From contig JAZNZX010000024.1 in NCBI GenBank assembly GCA_045595185.1, forward strand, positions 1-15,246: a DNA stretch of 15,246 nucleotides, read 5' to 3'. The translations under genes and the position numbers were made by a program. Shown piece by piece: positions 6,849 through 14,154 of this stretch. Position 1 is the first letter of the stretch. Each line of letters opens with the position of its first letter. The notes beneath the pieces are model-generated. The model saw only the letters and a list, made by a program, of their open reading frames with translations, ran no database searches and was not told the DNA's origin. This DNA is from Fimenecus sp045595185 (GTDB lineage: Bacteria; Bacillota; Clostridia; Oscillospirales; Acutalibacteraceae).

Positions 6849-7865
6849 ATGAAATACATTGAATTTGACAACAACAAGGAATTTGATTTAATCCTTTTAG
6901 GTCGTGTGGCGGTTGACCTTAACCCTGTTGACTACTACTGCCCACTTAACGAAAGCACAACATTTAAAAGATACCTTGGTGGTTCACCTGCAAATATTGC
7001 AGTCGGTCTTGCTCGTCTTGGCAAGAAATGCGGTTTCTTTGCTCGCGTTTCTGATGACCAGCTCGGTACATTTGTAACTGATTATTTTGACAACGAGGGT
7101 ATTGATACATCTCACATCAAGCGTTGCCAGAATGGTGAAAAAATCGGTCTTACATTTACTGAAATCAAGTCAGAAACAGAAAGCTCAATCGTTATGTATC
7201 GTAACGAGGCTGCTGACCTTAAACTTGATGTTGAAGACATTGACGAAGATTATATCAACAAGGCAAAGGCAATTTTGATTTCAGGTACTGCACTTGCTGA
7301 AAGCCCATCAAGAGAAGCAGCACTTAAAGCAGTTGCACTTGCAAAGAAAAATGGTGTGCCTATTATTTTCGATATTGACTACCGTGCATACAACTGGAAA
7401 AACAGCGACGAAATCGCAATTTACTATTCGTCAGTTGCTCGTGAAGCAGATATTATTCTCGGTTCTCGTGAAGAATATGACCTTACAGAAAAATTCATTA
7501 AGCCAAATATGACAGATAAGGAAACTGCAGCATACTGGCACTCACAGAATGCAAAAATCGTAATTATCAAGCACGGTAAGGAAGGCTCAACAGCATACAC
7601 AAACGACGGTGAAAGCTATTCAATCAAGCCATTCCCTGTAAAGCTTCTCAAGTCATTTGGTGGCGGTGACGGTTACGCATCAGCATTCCTTTACGGTATT
7701 TTTGAAGGTTGGGAAATTATTGATGCCCTTGAATTCGGTTCAGCTTCAGCGGCAATGCTCGTAGCTTCTCACGCTTGCTCACAGGATATGCCGACAGTTG
7801 ACGCTGTTAAAGAATTTATCAAAAAAGAAAAAGAAGAATACGGAGATATGATTGCTCGCGTTTAA
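6849..7865 (+). CDS. iolC: 5-dehydro-2-deoxygluconokinase
   Basis: IolC phosphorylates 5-dehydro-2-deoxy-D-gluconate with ATP, making the substrate of the IolJ aldolase encoded just upstream. The 338-residue protein is a PfkB/ribokinase-fold sugar kinase. It has the N-terminal signature GGSPANIAVGLARLG (44-58), IDYRAYNW in the middle, and the second signature SFGGGDGYASAFLYG with the catalytic base D274. IolC proteins characteristically have GGGDGYAS where other PfkB kinases have GAGD. AGGAG lies 7 bases before the ATG. The gene is followed by a hairpin repeat and a SanA-like gene rather than directly by iolB. Confidence 0.93.
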   Translation: MKYIEFDNNKEFDLILLGRVAVDLNPVDYYCPLNESTTFKRYLGGSPANIAVGLARLGKKCGFFARVSDDQLGTFVTDYFDNEGIDTSHIKRCQNGEKIGLTFTEIKSETESSIVMYRNEAADLKLDVEDIDEDYINKAKAILISGTALAESPSREAALKAVALAKKNGVPIIFDIDYRAYNWKNSDEIAIYYSSVAREADIILGSREEYDLTEKFIKPNMTDKETAAYWHSQNAKIVIIKHGKEGSTAYTNDGESYSIKPFPVKLLKSFGGGDGYASAFLYGIFEGWEIIDALEFGSASAAMLVASHACSQDMPTVDAVKEFIKKEKEEYGDMIARV

Positions 7866-7870
7866 TCAAA

Positions 7871-7913
7871 TGTAGGGAACGATGCCCAAATCGTCCCGTA
7901 AAATACGGTGAAC
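7871..7913. repeat. Small two-hairpin repeat (GTAGGG family, copy 1)
   Basis: TGTAGGGAACGATGCCC begins a ~43-base unit. The first hairpin pairs GGGAACGAT with ATCGTCCC (7875-7897, one bulged A); the second pairs CCGTA with TACGG. It aligns well with the copy at 15166, sharing TGTAGGG, ACG, TGCC, CGTCCCG and ACGG in order. Its 3' end supplies GGTGA, the only SD candidate for the next gene. Confidence 0.75.
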
Positions 7914-7917
7914 TAAA

Positions 7918-8607
7918 ATGATTAAGAAATTGTTAAAAAATAAGGTTTTCAAAGGGGTAATAATTACAATTCTTTGTGCTTGTTTGCTCGGTGGGGTAGC
8001 TGTAGTCGGCATAAATGCCTATATGATTTCTTATGTCAGTGACTATATTTTAACTGTTGATGATTTGAAAGATGACAGTTTCGATTGCGTAATGGTGCTT
8101 GGTGCAGGTCTTTGGGACGGTGAACCGTCACCAATGCTACAGGAACGACTTGATTTCGGTCTTGTTGCCTATGAAATAGGTTGTTCTGATAAAATGCTTA
8201 TGAGTGGTGACCACGGTCGTGAAGAATATGACGAGGTCAACAAAATGAAGGATGTTGCAATCGAAGAAGGTGTTCCTGCCGATAACATTTTTATGGACCA
8301 CGCAGGGTTTTCAACCTACGAATCGATGTACAGGGCAAGAGATGTTTTTCAGGTTGAAAAAATGGTGATTGTGACACAGAAATATCACTTGTATCGTGCA
8401 GTATATAATGCTCGAAAACTTGGTATTGATGCTTATGGTTTTGCAGCCGACGAGCTTCGTTATCCGATTTATAACGATATTCGAGAAGCATTGGCAAGAA
8501 CAAAAGATTTCTTCTATTGCATAATACAGCCTGAACCGACATATTTAGGTGATGTAATTTCAATTCACGCAAGTGGTTCATTGACAGATGATAAAGACAG
8601 AGTATAA
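7918..8607 (+). CDS. SanA/YdcF-like DUF218 membrane-anchored protein
   Basis: The 229-residue product has a short basic N-terminus and one membrane span (about residues 12-34), then a DUF218/YdcF-type domain. Recognisable blocks are DCVMVLGAGL (56-65), MLQERLDFGLVAY (73-85), LMSGDHGREEYDEVNKM (94-110), DHAGFSTYESMYRARDVF (127-144) and VTQKYHLYRAVYNARKLGI (152-170). These match E. coli SanA, which affects vancomycin exclusion and the envelope barrier; the biochemical activity of the family is not settled. The domain most likely faces outside the membrane. It has no known place in inositol breakdown, yet lies on the same strand between iolC (52-base gap) and iolB (58-base gap), with hairpin repeats in both gaps. 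Its SD (GGTGA, 7907-7911) is weak, so expression may be lower than that of its neighbours. Confidence 0.85.
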   Translation: MIKKLLKNKVFKGVIITILCACLLGGVAVVGINAYMISYVSDYILTVDDLKDDSFDCVMVLGAGLWDGEPSPMLQERLDFGLVAYEIGCSDKMLMSGDHGREEYDEVNKMKDVAIEEGVPADNIFMDHAGFSTYESMYRARDVFQVEKMVIVTQKYHLYRAVYNARKLGIDAYGFAADELRYPIYNDIREALARTKDFFYCIIQPEPTYLGDVISIHASGSLTDDKDRV

Positions 8608-8610
8608 ATA

Positions 8611-8661
8611 GAGCCTCCCTTGTCAAAGGGAGGGGGACCGTCGAAGACGGTGGAGGGATTC
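8611..8661. repeat. Two-hairpin CCTCCC/GGAGGG repeat supplying the iolB ribosome site
   Basis: Two perfect hairpins are adjacent: CCTCCCTT-GTCA-AAGGGAGG (8614-8633) and ACCGTC-GAA-GACGGT (8637-8651). They are followed by GGAGGG (8652-8657), which is the SD of iolB. The layout (GAGCCTCCC... GACGGTGGAGGGATT) recalls a short palindromic repeat common in Clostridiales genomes; that recognition is from memory. The element could slow ribosomes or polymerase between the SanA-like gene and iolB. Confidence 0.7.
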
Positions 8662-8665
8662 ATAT

Positions 8666-9433
8666 ATGTACGAAAATCCAAAATTTAATGAAAACAATGA
8701 AAAAATCCTTTGTGAGATGAATGGCAAAAATGCTGATATGCTCATGGATATTAAAACAAAATTGTTAAAAGCAGGTGAGTCCGTTACGATCTGTGACGAA
8801 AACAATGAAACTGCAATTCTCTTGCTTTCAGGTAATGTAACTTACTTCTTTGACGGTAAAACTGAAACTGCAAAGCGTGAAAATCAGTTTGTTGACAGAC
8901 CATATTGTGTTCACTTCTCAAAAAACAATGAAGTAACAGTCACTGCAAATGCTGATTCGAGAATTCTCATTCAGCAGACAGATAACGAAAATGATTTTGG
9001 CTTTTACTGGTACAGTCCTGAAAATGTAATTCTTCAGGAATTTGGTAAAGACCAGTGGAATGGTACTGCACACAGACAAGTTCTTACATTATTTGATTAT
9101 GAAAATGCACCATACTCAAATATGGTTCTCGGTGAAGTTATTCACAAACCTGGTTGCTGGTCAAGTTATCCACCACATTATCATCCACAGCCTGAGGTTT
9201 ACTACTATGAATTTGATAAGCCACAGGGCTTTGGCGTAGGCTTTAACGGTGATGATTGTTATAAAGTGGAGGACCAGGGTGTTCTTTGCATTACACCGAT
9301 GAAAACACATCAGCAGGTGGCTGCACCGGGTTACTCAATGTGCTATGTATGGATGATTAGACATTTAGAAAATGACCCTTGGATTAAGACAAGAATAGAT
9401 GCTCCGGAGCATAAATGGCTCCTTGATGTATAA
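8666..9433 (+). CDS. iolB: 5-deoxy-glucuronate isomerase
   Basis: IolB converts 5-deoxy-D-glucuronate, made by IolD, to 5-dehydro-2-deoxy-D-gluconate, the IolC substrate. The 255-residue product is a bicupin of the KduI/IolB superfamily. The clearest signature is YPPHYHPQPEVYYYEF, with metal ligands H171, H173 and probably E177. A later histidine in PMKTHQQV (H215) would complete the metal site, followed by YSMCYVWMIR. The length is near the usual ~260-270. The ATG at 8666 sits 8 bases after GGAGGG, which is the tail of the preceding repeat. iolD starts 31 bases downstream. Confidence 0.94.
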   Translation: MYENPKFNENNEKILCEMNGKNADMLMDIKTKLLKAGESVTICDENNETAILLLSGNVTYFFDGKTETAKRENQFVDRPYCVHFSKNNEVTVTANADSRILIQQTDNENDFGFYWYSPENVILQEFGKDQWNGTAHRQVLTLFDYENAPYSNMVLGEVIHKPGCWSSYPPHYHPQPEVYYYEFDKPQGFGVGFNGDDCYKVEDQGVLCITPMKTHQQVAAPGYSMCYVWMIRHLENDPWIKTRIDAPEHKWLLDV

Positions 9434-9464
9434 ATAAAATACCTTTTTAACAGGAGATGATATT

Positions 9465-11384
9465 ATGGCAAAAATGACAATGGCTCAGGCTTTGGTTAAG
9501 TTCCTTGACAATCAGTATGTGTCTTTTGACGGTGTTGAAACAAAATTCGTTGACGGAATTTTTACGGTTTTCGGTCACGGTATTGTTTTAGGTCTTGGTG
9601 AAGCACTTGATTCTGATAAAGGCGGACTCAAGGTTTATCAGGGTAAAAATGAGCAGGGTATGGCTCATGTTGCAACAGCCTTTGCAAAGATGAACAACAG
9701 AAGAAAGATTATCGCTTGTGCATCTTCAATTGGACCGGGTGCTGCTAATATGATTACTGCGGCAGCAACAGCAACAGTTAACAATGTACCGCTTCTTTTA
9801 TTCCCTGCTGACACATTCTCAACTCGTCAGCCTGACCCTGTTCTTCAGCAGTTTGAACAGGAAAATTCACTTGCAACAACAACAAATGATGCTTATAAGG
9901 CAGTAACAAGATATTGGGACAGAATTACTCGTCCTGAACAGTTAATGTCAGCAATGATAAATGCAATGAGAGCACTTACAGATACTGCAAACGCAGGTGC
10001 AGTTGCAATTTGTCTTTGTCAGGATGTTGAGGGTGAAAGCTACGATTATCCAGATAGCTTCTTTGCAAAACGAGTACATAAAATTGTTCGTATGCCTGTG
10101 GCTTGTGAAGAATTAGAAGATGTTGTAAATGTAGTTAAGAATGCGAAAAAGCCACTTGTAATCTGTGGTGGTGGTGTTCGTTATTCAGAAGCGGGCGAAG
10201 CACTTGAAAAATTCTGTGCAGAATTCAATATTCCTTTTGCAGAAACACAGAGTGGTAAAACTGCTTGTCTTTCATCTGACAAATATAATCTTGGCGGTCT
10301 TGGTGTTACAGGTAACTCTGCAGGTAATGTAATGGCAAAGGATGCAGATGTTGTTATCGGTATCGGTACTCGTTTCTCTGACTTTACAACTGCTTCAAAG
10401 TCACTTTTCAAAGACGATGTTAAGATGGTAACAATCAACACATCTCGTTTCGATGCATATAAGCTTGATGCAGTTAAAATGGTTGCCGATGCTAAGCTTG
10501 GTATTCTCGCTTTAGGCGATGAACTCCGTAAAGCAGGTTACAAATCAGCTTACACTACTGAAATTGCTGACGCAAAAGCTGATTGGGACAAGGAAATGGA
10601 ATTCCTTGCAAACTATAACTATGACGAGAACTTTAAGCCTCTTATTGAAGCTCGCGATGAAAAGACAATTCCTGAATTTGTTGAGAAAATCGGTGGCGTG
10701 ATTACACAGACAGCAGCATTGGCTCTTATCCGTAGGTTAATTCCTGCTGATGCTCTTTGTACAGGTGCAGCAGGCTCACTTCCGGGTTGTCTTCAGAGAA
10801 TGTGGACATCAGATAAGCGTTATTCATACAATATGGAATACGGTTATTCCTGTATGGGCTACGAAATTGCAGGTGCATTAGGTAGCAAGATGGCTCATCC
10901 TGAATGTGAATCTTATGCTATGTGCGGTGACGGAAGCTACCTGATGCTTCATTCTGAACTTGTTACATCAATTCAGGAAAACAAGAAAATCAATGTTCTT
11001 CTTTTCGATAACAGCGGTTTCGGTTGTATCAACAACCTTCAGATGTCAAACGGTATCGGTAATCTTGCAACAGAATTCCGTTACAGAGATGATAACGGTG
11101 ACCTTTTAGGTGATTTGATTCCAATCGATTTTGCTATGGCTGCTGCAGCTTACGGTTGTAAGACATATACAGCAAAAACAATGGAAGAGCTTGAATTCGC
11201 TCTTATTGATTCACAGAAGCAGACAGTTTCAACACTTATTGACATTAAAGTACTTCCAAAGTCAATGACTGACGGTTACGGTGCTTGGTGGCATACAGGT
11301 GTTCCGGCTGTTTCAAAGAACGAAAAAGTAAACAATGCTTACGAAAGTAAGGAAGAAAATAAAAATAAGGCAAGGAGATATTGA
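9465..11384 (+). CDS. iolD: 3D-(3,5/4)-trihydroxycyclohexane-1,2-dione acylhydrolase
   Basis: IolD opens the ring of the diketone made by IolE, giving 5-deoxy-glucuronate; it is a ThDP- and Mg-dependent enzyme. The 639-residue protein has the three-domain acetolactate-synthase-like layout. The N-terminal PYR domain includes the activating glutamate E63 in GKNEQGMAH. A central domain contains VVIGIGTRFSDF. The C-terminal PP domain has the ThDP motif CGDGSYLML (487-495) running to LLFDNSGFGCINN. TGYGAWWH-type ends are usual in IolD, and GYGAWWHTGVPAVS is present here. AGGAG lies 8 bases before the ATG. The iolE SD lies within the last codons, and its ATG comes 1 base after the TGA stop, so the two are probably translationally coupled. 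Confidence 0.96.
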   Translation: MAKMTMAQALVKFLDNQYVSFDGVETKFVDGIFTVFGHGIVLGLGEALDSDKGGLKVYQGKNEQGMAHVATAFAKMNNRRKIIACASSIGPGAANMITAAATATVNNVPLLLFPADTFSTRQPDPVLQQFEQENSLATTTNDAYKAVTRYWDRITRPEQLMSAMINAMRALTDTANAGAVAICLCQDVEGESYDYPDSFFAKRVHKIVRMPVACEELEDVVNVVKNAKKPLVICGGGVRYSEAGEALEKFCAEFNIPFAETQSGKTACLSSDKYNLGGLGVTGNSAGNVMAKDADVVIGIGTRFSDFTTASKSLFKDDVKMVTINTSRFDAYKLDAVKMVADAKLGILALGDELRKAGYKSAYTTEIADAKADWDKEMEFLANYNYDENFKPLIEARDEKTIPEFVEKIGGVITQTAALALIRRLIPADALCTGAAGSLPGCLQRMWTSDKRYSYNMEYGYSCMGYEIAGALGSKMAHPECESYAMCGDGSYLMLHSELVTSIQENKKINVLLFDNSGFGCINNLQMSNGIGNLATEFRYRDDNGDLLGDLIPIDFAMAAAAYGCKTYTAKTMEELEFALIDSQKQTVSTLIDIKVLPKSMTDGYGAWWHTGVPAVSKNEKVNNAYESKEENKNKARRY

Positions 11385-11385
11385 T

Positions 11386-12279
11386 ATGCTTGACAAAAAC
11401 AAAGTAAAACTCGGTATTGCACCTATCGCTTGGACAAATGATGATATGCCTGACCTTGGTGCAGAAAACACATTTGAACAGTGTATTTCTGAAATGGCAC
11501 TTGCAGGATTCACAGGATGTGAAGTTGGTAACAAGTACCCAAGAGATACAAAGGTTCTCAAAAAAGCTCTTGAGCTTCGCGGTATGCAGATTTGTAATGC
11601 TTGGTTCTCAAGCTTCCTTATCACAAAGCCTTATGAAGAGGTTGAAAAGGACTTTATTGAGCACATCACTTTCCTTAAGGAAATGGGTGCAAAGGTTGTT
11701 GGTATTTCAGAACAGGGACACTCAATTCAGGGTACAGACCTTTCAATCTTTGACGACAAATATGTTATGAATGATGAAGAATGGGCTCTGCTCTGTACAG
11801 GTATCAACAAGCTTGGTAAGGTTGCAAAGGATATGGGTATTGCACTTTGCTTCCATCATCATATGGGTACAGTTGTTCAGACAGCAGCCGAAATTGACAG
11901 AATGATGGAAAACACAGACCCTGAACTTTTCGGTCTTCTTTTCGACACAGGTCACCTTGCATATTGTGGTGAAGATTATATGGCAGTTCTCAAGAAGTAC
12001 GCAAAGAGAATCCGTCACGTACATCTTAAGGATATCCGTCCTGATGTAGTAGCAAAGGTTAAGGCAGAAAAGATGAGCTTTTTACAGGGCGTTCGTGCAG
12101 GTGCATTCACAGTTCCCGGTGACGGCGTAATCGATTTCAAGCCTGTATTCGACGTTCTTGAAGAAACAGGATACGAGGGATATGTTCTCGTTGAAGCAGA
12201 ACAGGACCCTGCAATCGCAAATCCATTCGAGTACGCTCTCAAGGCTCGTAAATATATTGCAGAAGTATCTGGCTTATAA
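11386..12279 (+). CDS. iolE: myo-inosose-2 dehydratase
   Basis: IolE removes water from scyllo-inosose (2-keto-myo-inositol), the product of IolG, to give the diketone used by IolD. The 297-residue product is an AP-endonuclease-2/xylose-isomerase-like TIM barrel. It opens with KLGIAPIAWTNDDMPDLG, typical of IolE. Later come GISEQGHSIQG, LCFHHHMGTVVQT, LLFDTGHLAYCGED and RHVHLKDIRPDV, which hold the expected metal-binding E, D and H residues, and VLVEAEQDP near the end. AGGAG (11373-11377) is 8 bases before the ATG at 11386. An in-frame upstream start at 11335 would overlap iolD and lacks an SD. The gap to iolA is 187 bases and full of repeats. Confidence 0.95.
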   Translation: MLDKNKVKLGIAPIAWTNDDMPDLGAENTFEQCISEMALAGFTGCEVGNKYPRDTKVLKKALELRGMQICNAWFSSFLITKPYEEVEKDFIEHITFLKEMGAKVVGISEQGHSIQGTDLSIFDDKYVMNDEEWALLCTGINKLGKVAKDMGIALCFHHHMGTVVQTAAEIDRMMENTDPELFGLLFDTGHLAYCGEDYMAVLKKYAKRIRHVHLKDIRPDVVAKVKAEKMSFLQGVRAGAFTVPGDGVIDFKPVFDVLEETGYEGYVLVEAEQDPAIANPFEYALKARKYIAEVSGL

Positions 12280-12292
12280 TTTAATTTGAATA

Positions 12293-12339
12293 TGTTATTC
12301 TGAACATAGTGACGCGTAGTGGCAGGCTTCCACGCCTGC
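12293..12339. repeat. Degenerate half-copy plus GC hairpin
   Basis: TGTTATTCTGAACATAGTGA (12293-12312) matches the start of the element at 12342 at 16 of 20 positions, all four differences being transitions. It is followed by a 6-bp hairpin GCAGGC-TTCCAC-GCCTGC (12322-12339). It looks like a decayed or partial copy of the neighbouring element, with another small palindrome nested between them. Confidence 0.65.
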
Positions 12340-12341
12340 AA

Positions 12342-12428
12342 TGTCATTCTGAGCGTAGCGAAGAATCTCTTGTTAATGAGATAATAGGAGTTGAGAGATT
12401 CTTCGTCGTTACACTCCTCAGAATGACA
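12342..12428. mobile_element. MITE-like palindromic element between iolE and iolA (87 bp)
   Basis: The ends are perfect 12-bp inverted repeats, TGTCATTCTGAG (12342-12353) and CTCAGAATGACA (12417-12428). A second inner pair, CGAAGAATCTC (12359-12369) and GAGATTCTTCG (12395-12405), is also perfect. There is no coding capacity. The sequence belongs to the TCATTCTGAG...GAAGAATCTC repeats I recall from many bacterial genomes. The RNA would form a long hairpin upstream of iolA, and because it lacks a U tract it is not an obvious terminator. Confidence 0.85.
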
Positions 12429-12466
12429 CTAATACAATAAACAAATCCAATAAGGAGAAAATAAAT

Positions 12467-13975
12467 ATGGCAGTAGAAAAATTACAGTATTTTGTGAACG
12501 GTCAGTTCAAGGATTCAAAAACTGATGTTTGGTATGACCTTCACAATCCAAGCACAGGTGAAGTTGTAGGACAGGCACCTTGCTGTACAAATGATGAAGT
12601 TCTTGAAGCAATCGAGGCTGCAAAGGCAGCATATCCGGGTTGGAGAGCAACTCCTGCAATCAAGAGAGCACAGATTCTTTATAAAATCCGCGAGCTTATT
12701 ATACGCGATATGGAAGAACTCACAATGTGTGTTGCTTGTGAAAACGGTAAAGTTTGGGGCGAAGCAGAAGGCGATGTTCTCAAGGCAAAAGAAGGCACAG
12801 AACTTGCAACTCAGGTTCCGTCACTTATGATGGGCGAAAGTCTTATGGATGCTTCAACAGGTTATGATACAGTTAAGTATCGCGAGCCTCTCGGTGTTTT
12901 TGCAGGTATTGTTCCTGTTAATTTCCCTGCAATGATTCCGTTCGGCTGGATGGCACCGACTTGTATTGCAACAGGTAATACAATGGTTCTTAAGGCTGCA
13001 TCTCTTACACCGAAAACAGCAATGAAATTTGCTGCAATTTATAAGGAAGCAGGAGTTCCTGACGGCGTTATCAATGTTATCACTTGCTCAAGAAATGAAG
13101 TAAATACAATTCTTGACCATCCTGATGTTAAGGGTATCACATTTGTAGGCTCAACTCCTGTCGGTCTTAAGGTTTATTCTCGTGCAGCAGCTGCAGGTAA
13201 GCGTTGTCAGGCTCTTACTCAGGCTAAGAATCACGCTCTTGTTATGTCAGACTGTGCGCTCGAAAGAACAGTTGCAGGTGTTATCAACTCTGCTTACGGT
13301 TGTGCAGGTCAGCGTTGTATGGCTCTTACCTGTTGTGTTGTTGAAGAAGCAATTGCTGACAAGTTCGTTGCTGAACTCAAAAAACAGGCAATGAAAATTA
13401 AGGTTGGCCCATCTTGGGAAAAGGATTCAAAGCTTGGTCCGATTACATATAAGAAGCATTATGAAGAAGTTCTTGCTGACATTCAGAAGGGTATTGACGA
13501 AGGTGCAGAGCTTGTTCTTGACGGTCGCGATGTTAAGGTGGAAGGCTACGAAAACGGTTACTTTATCGGACCTACAATCTTCGATAAGGTTACTGCTGAT
13601 ATGACAATCGGTCAGGAAGAGGTGTTCGGTCCTGTTCTTTGCATCAAGCGTTGCAAGACATTCGAGGAAGGCCTTAAGATTATGAATGACAACCCATATG
13701 CAAACGGTTCTGTTATTTATACTCAGAGTGGATACTTTGCTCGTCAGTTTGCTCGTTACACAGACGGTGGTCAGGTTGGTATCAATGTTGGTATTCCTGT
13801 TCCTGTCGGTTTCTTCCCATTCTCAGGACACAAGCAGTCATTCTTCGGCGATTTGCATTGTCTTGGTAAGGATGCATACCGCTTCTACACAGAATCAAAG
13901 GCAGTAACTACTCACTGGTTCGACGAAGAAGAAAAGACTAATACAAATGTATCCACATGGGATGGTACTATCTGA
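12467..13975 (+). CDS. iolA: CoA-acylating malonate/methylmalonate semialdehyde dehydrogenase
   Basis: IolA (MmsA family) oxidises malonate semialdehyde from the IolJ step to acetyl-CoA and CO2 with NAD+. The 502-residue protein is an aldehyde dehydrogenase with VPVNFPAMIPFGWMAPT (149-165), the cofactor loop TFVGSTPVG (225-233), AKNHALVM (253-260), the nucleophile C284 in GCAGQRCMAL, and QEEVFGPVL (near 385). The N255 region lacks the glutamate general base of ordinary aldehyde dehydrogenases, as is usual for the CoA-dependent MmsA type. The C-terminus (FFPFSGHKQSFFGDLH) also fits MmsA. An unusual feature is MVLKAASLTP where many homologues have LKPSE. AGGAG lies 9 bases before the ATG. MITE-like repeats lie on both sides of the gene. 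Confidence 0.93.
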   Translation: MAVEKLQYFVNGQFKDSKTDVWYDLHNPSTGEVVGQAPCCTNDEVLEAIEAAKAAYPGWRATPAIKRAQILYKIRELIIRDMEELTMCVACENGKVWGEAEGDVLKAKEGTELATQVPSLMMGESLMDASTGYDTVKYREPLGVFAGIVPVNFPAMIPFGWMAPTCIATGNTMVLKAASLTPKTAMKFAAIYKEAGVPDGVINVITCSRNEVNTILDHPDVKGITFVGSTPVGLKVYSRAAAAGKRCQALTQAKNHALVMSDCALERTVAGVINSAYGCAGQRCMALTCCVVEEAIADKFVAELKKQAMKIKVGPSWEKDSKLGPITYKKHYEEVLADIQKGIDEGAELVLDGRDVKVEGYENGYFIGPTIFDKVTADMTIGQEEVFGPVLCIKRCKTFEEGLKIMNDNPYANGSVIYTQSGYFARQFARYTDGGQVGINVGIPVPVGFFPFSGHKQSFFGDLHCLGKDAYRFYTESKAVTTHWFDEEEKTNTNVSTWDGTI

Positions 13976-14076
13976 TTTGTGTCTTTTTCTCGCAATACTT
14001 CGTGGCTTTCGGCTCGCGGTATACCCAATACAGCTTCGCCTCTGCCACATTGTCTTGCAAGAAAAATCCTACAAAT
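13975..14076. mobile_element. MITE-like palindromic element between iolA and iolG (~102 bp)
   Basis: The two ends form a long imperfect inverted repeat. The 5' arm (ATTTGT, TTTTTCTCGCAA, AC, GTGGC) matches the reverse complement of the 3' arm (ATTTGT, TTTTTCTTGCAA, AC, GTGGC) in the same order with short mismatches. The centre holds GGCTCGCGGTATACCC and CAGCTTCGCC. It begins at the last base of the iolA stop codon. There is no transposase, and the small open frames crossing it have no SD. The length and terminal symmetry suit a non-autonomous element. Confidence 0.75.
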
Positions 14077-14098
14077 TTGTTTAATAAGGTTATTATTC

Positions 14099-14125
14099 GT
14101 AGGGGTCGGCGTTCTCGACGACCCT
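14099..14125. repeat. Small hairpin repeat (GTAGGG family, divergent copy 2)
   Basis: GTAGGGGTCGGCG-TTCT-CGACGACCC folds into a 9-bp stem (14103-14111 with 14116-14124) with one mismatch. It shares the GTAGGGG lead and CCC end with the copies at 7871 and 15166 but has a different stem sequence. It lies 30 bases before the iolG start. Confidence 0.55.
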
Positions 14126-14154
14126 TACCCAAATTATAAAAAGGAGAAATTATT

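Noticed and set aside
12342..12428. Possible intrinsic terminator between iolE and iolA
   Set aside because: The stem is long, but no U tract follows it, and the nested terminal repeats fit a MITE-like element better.
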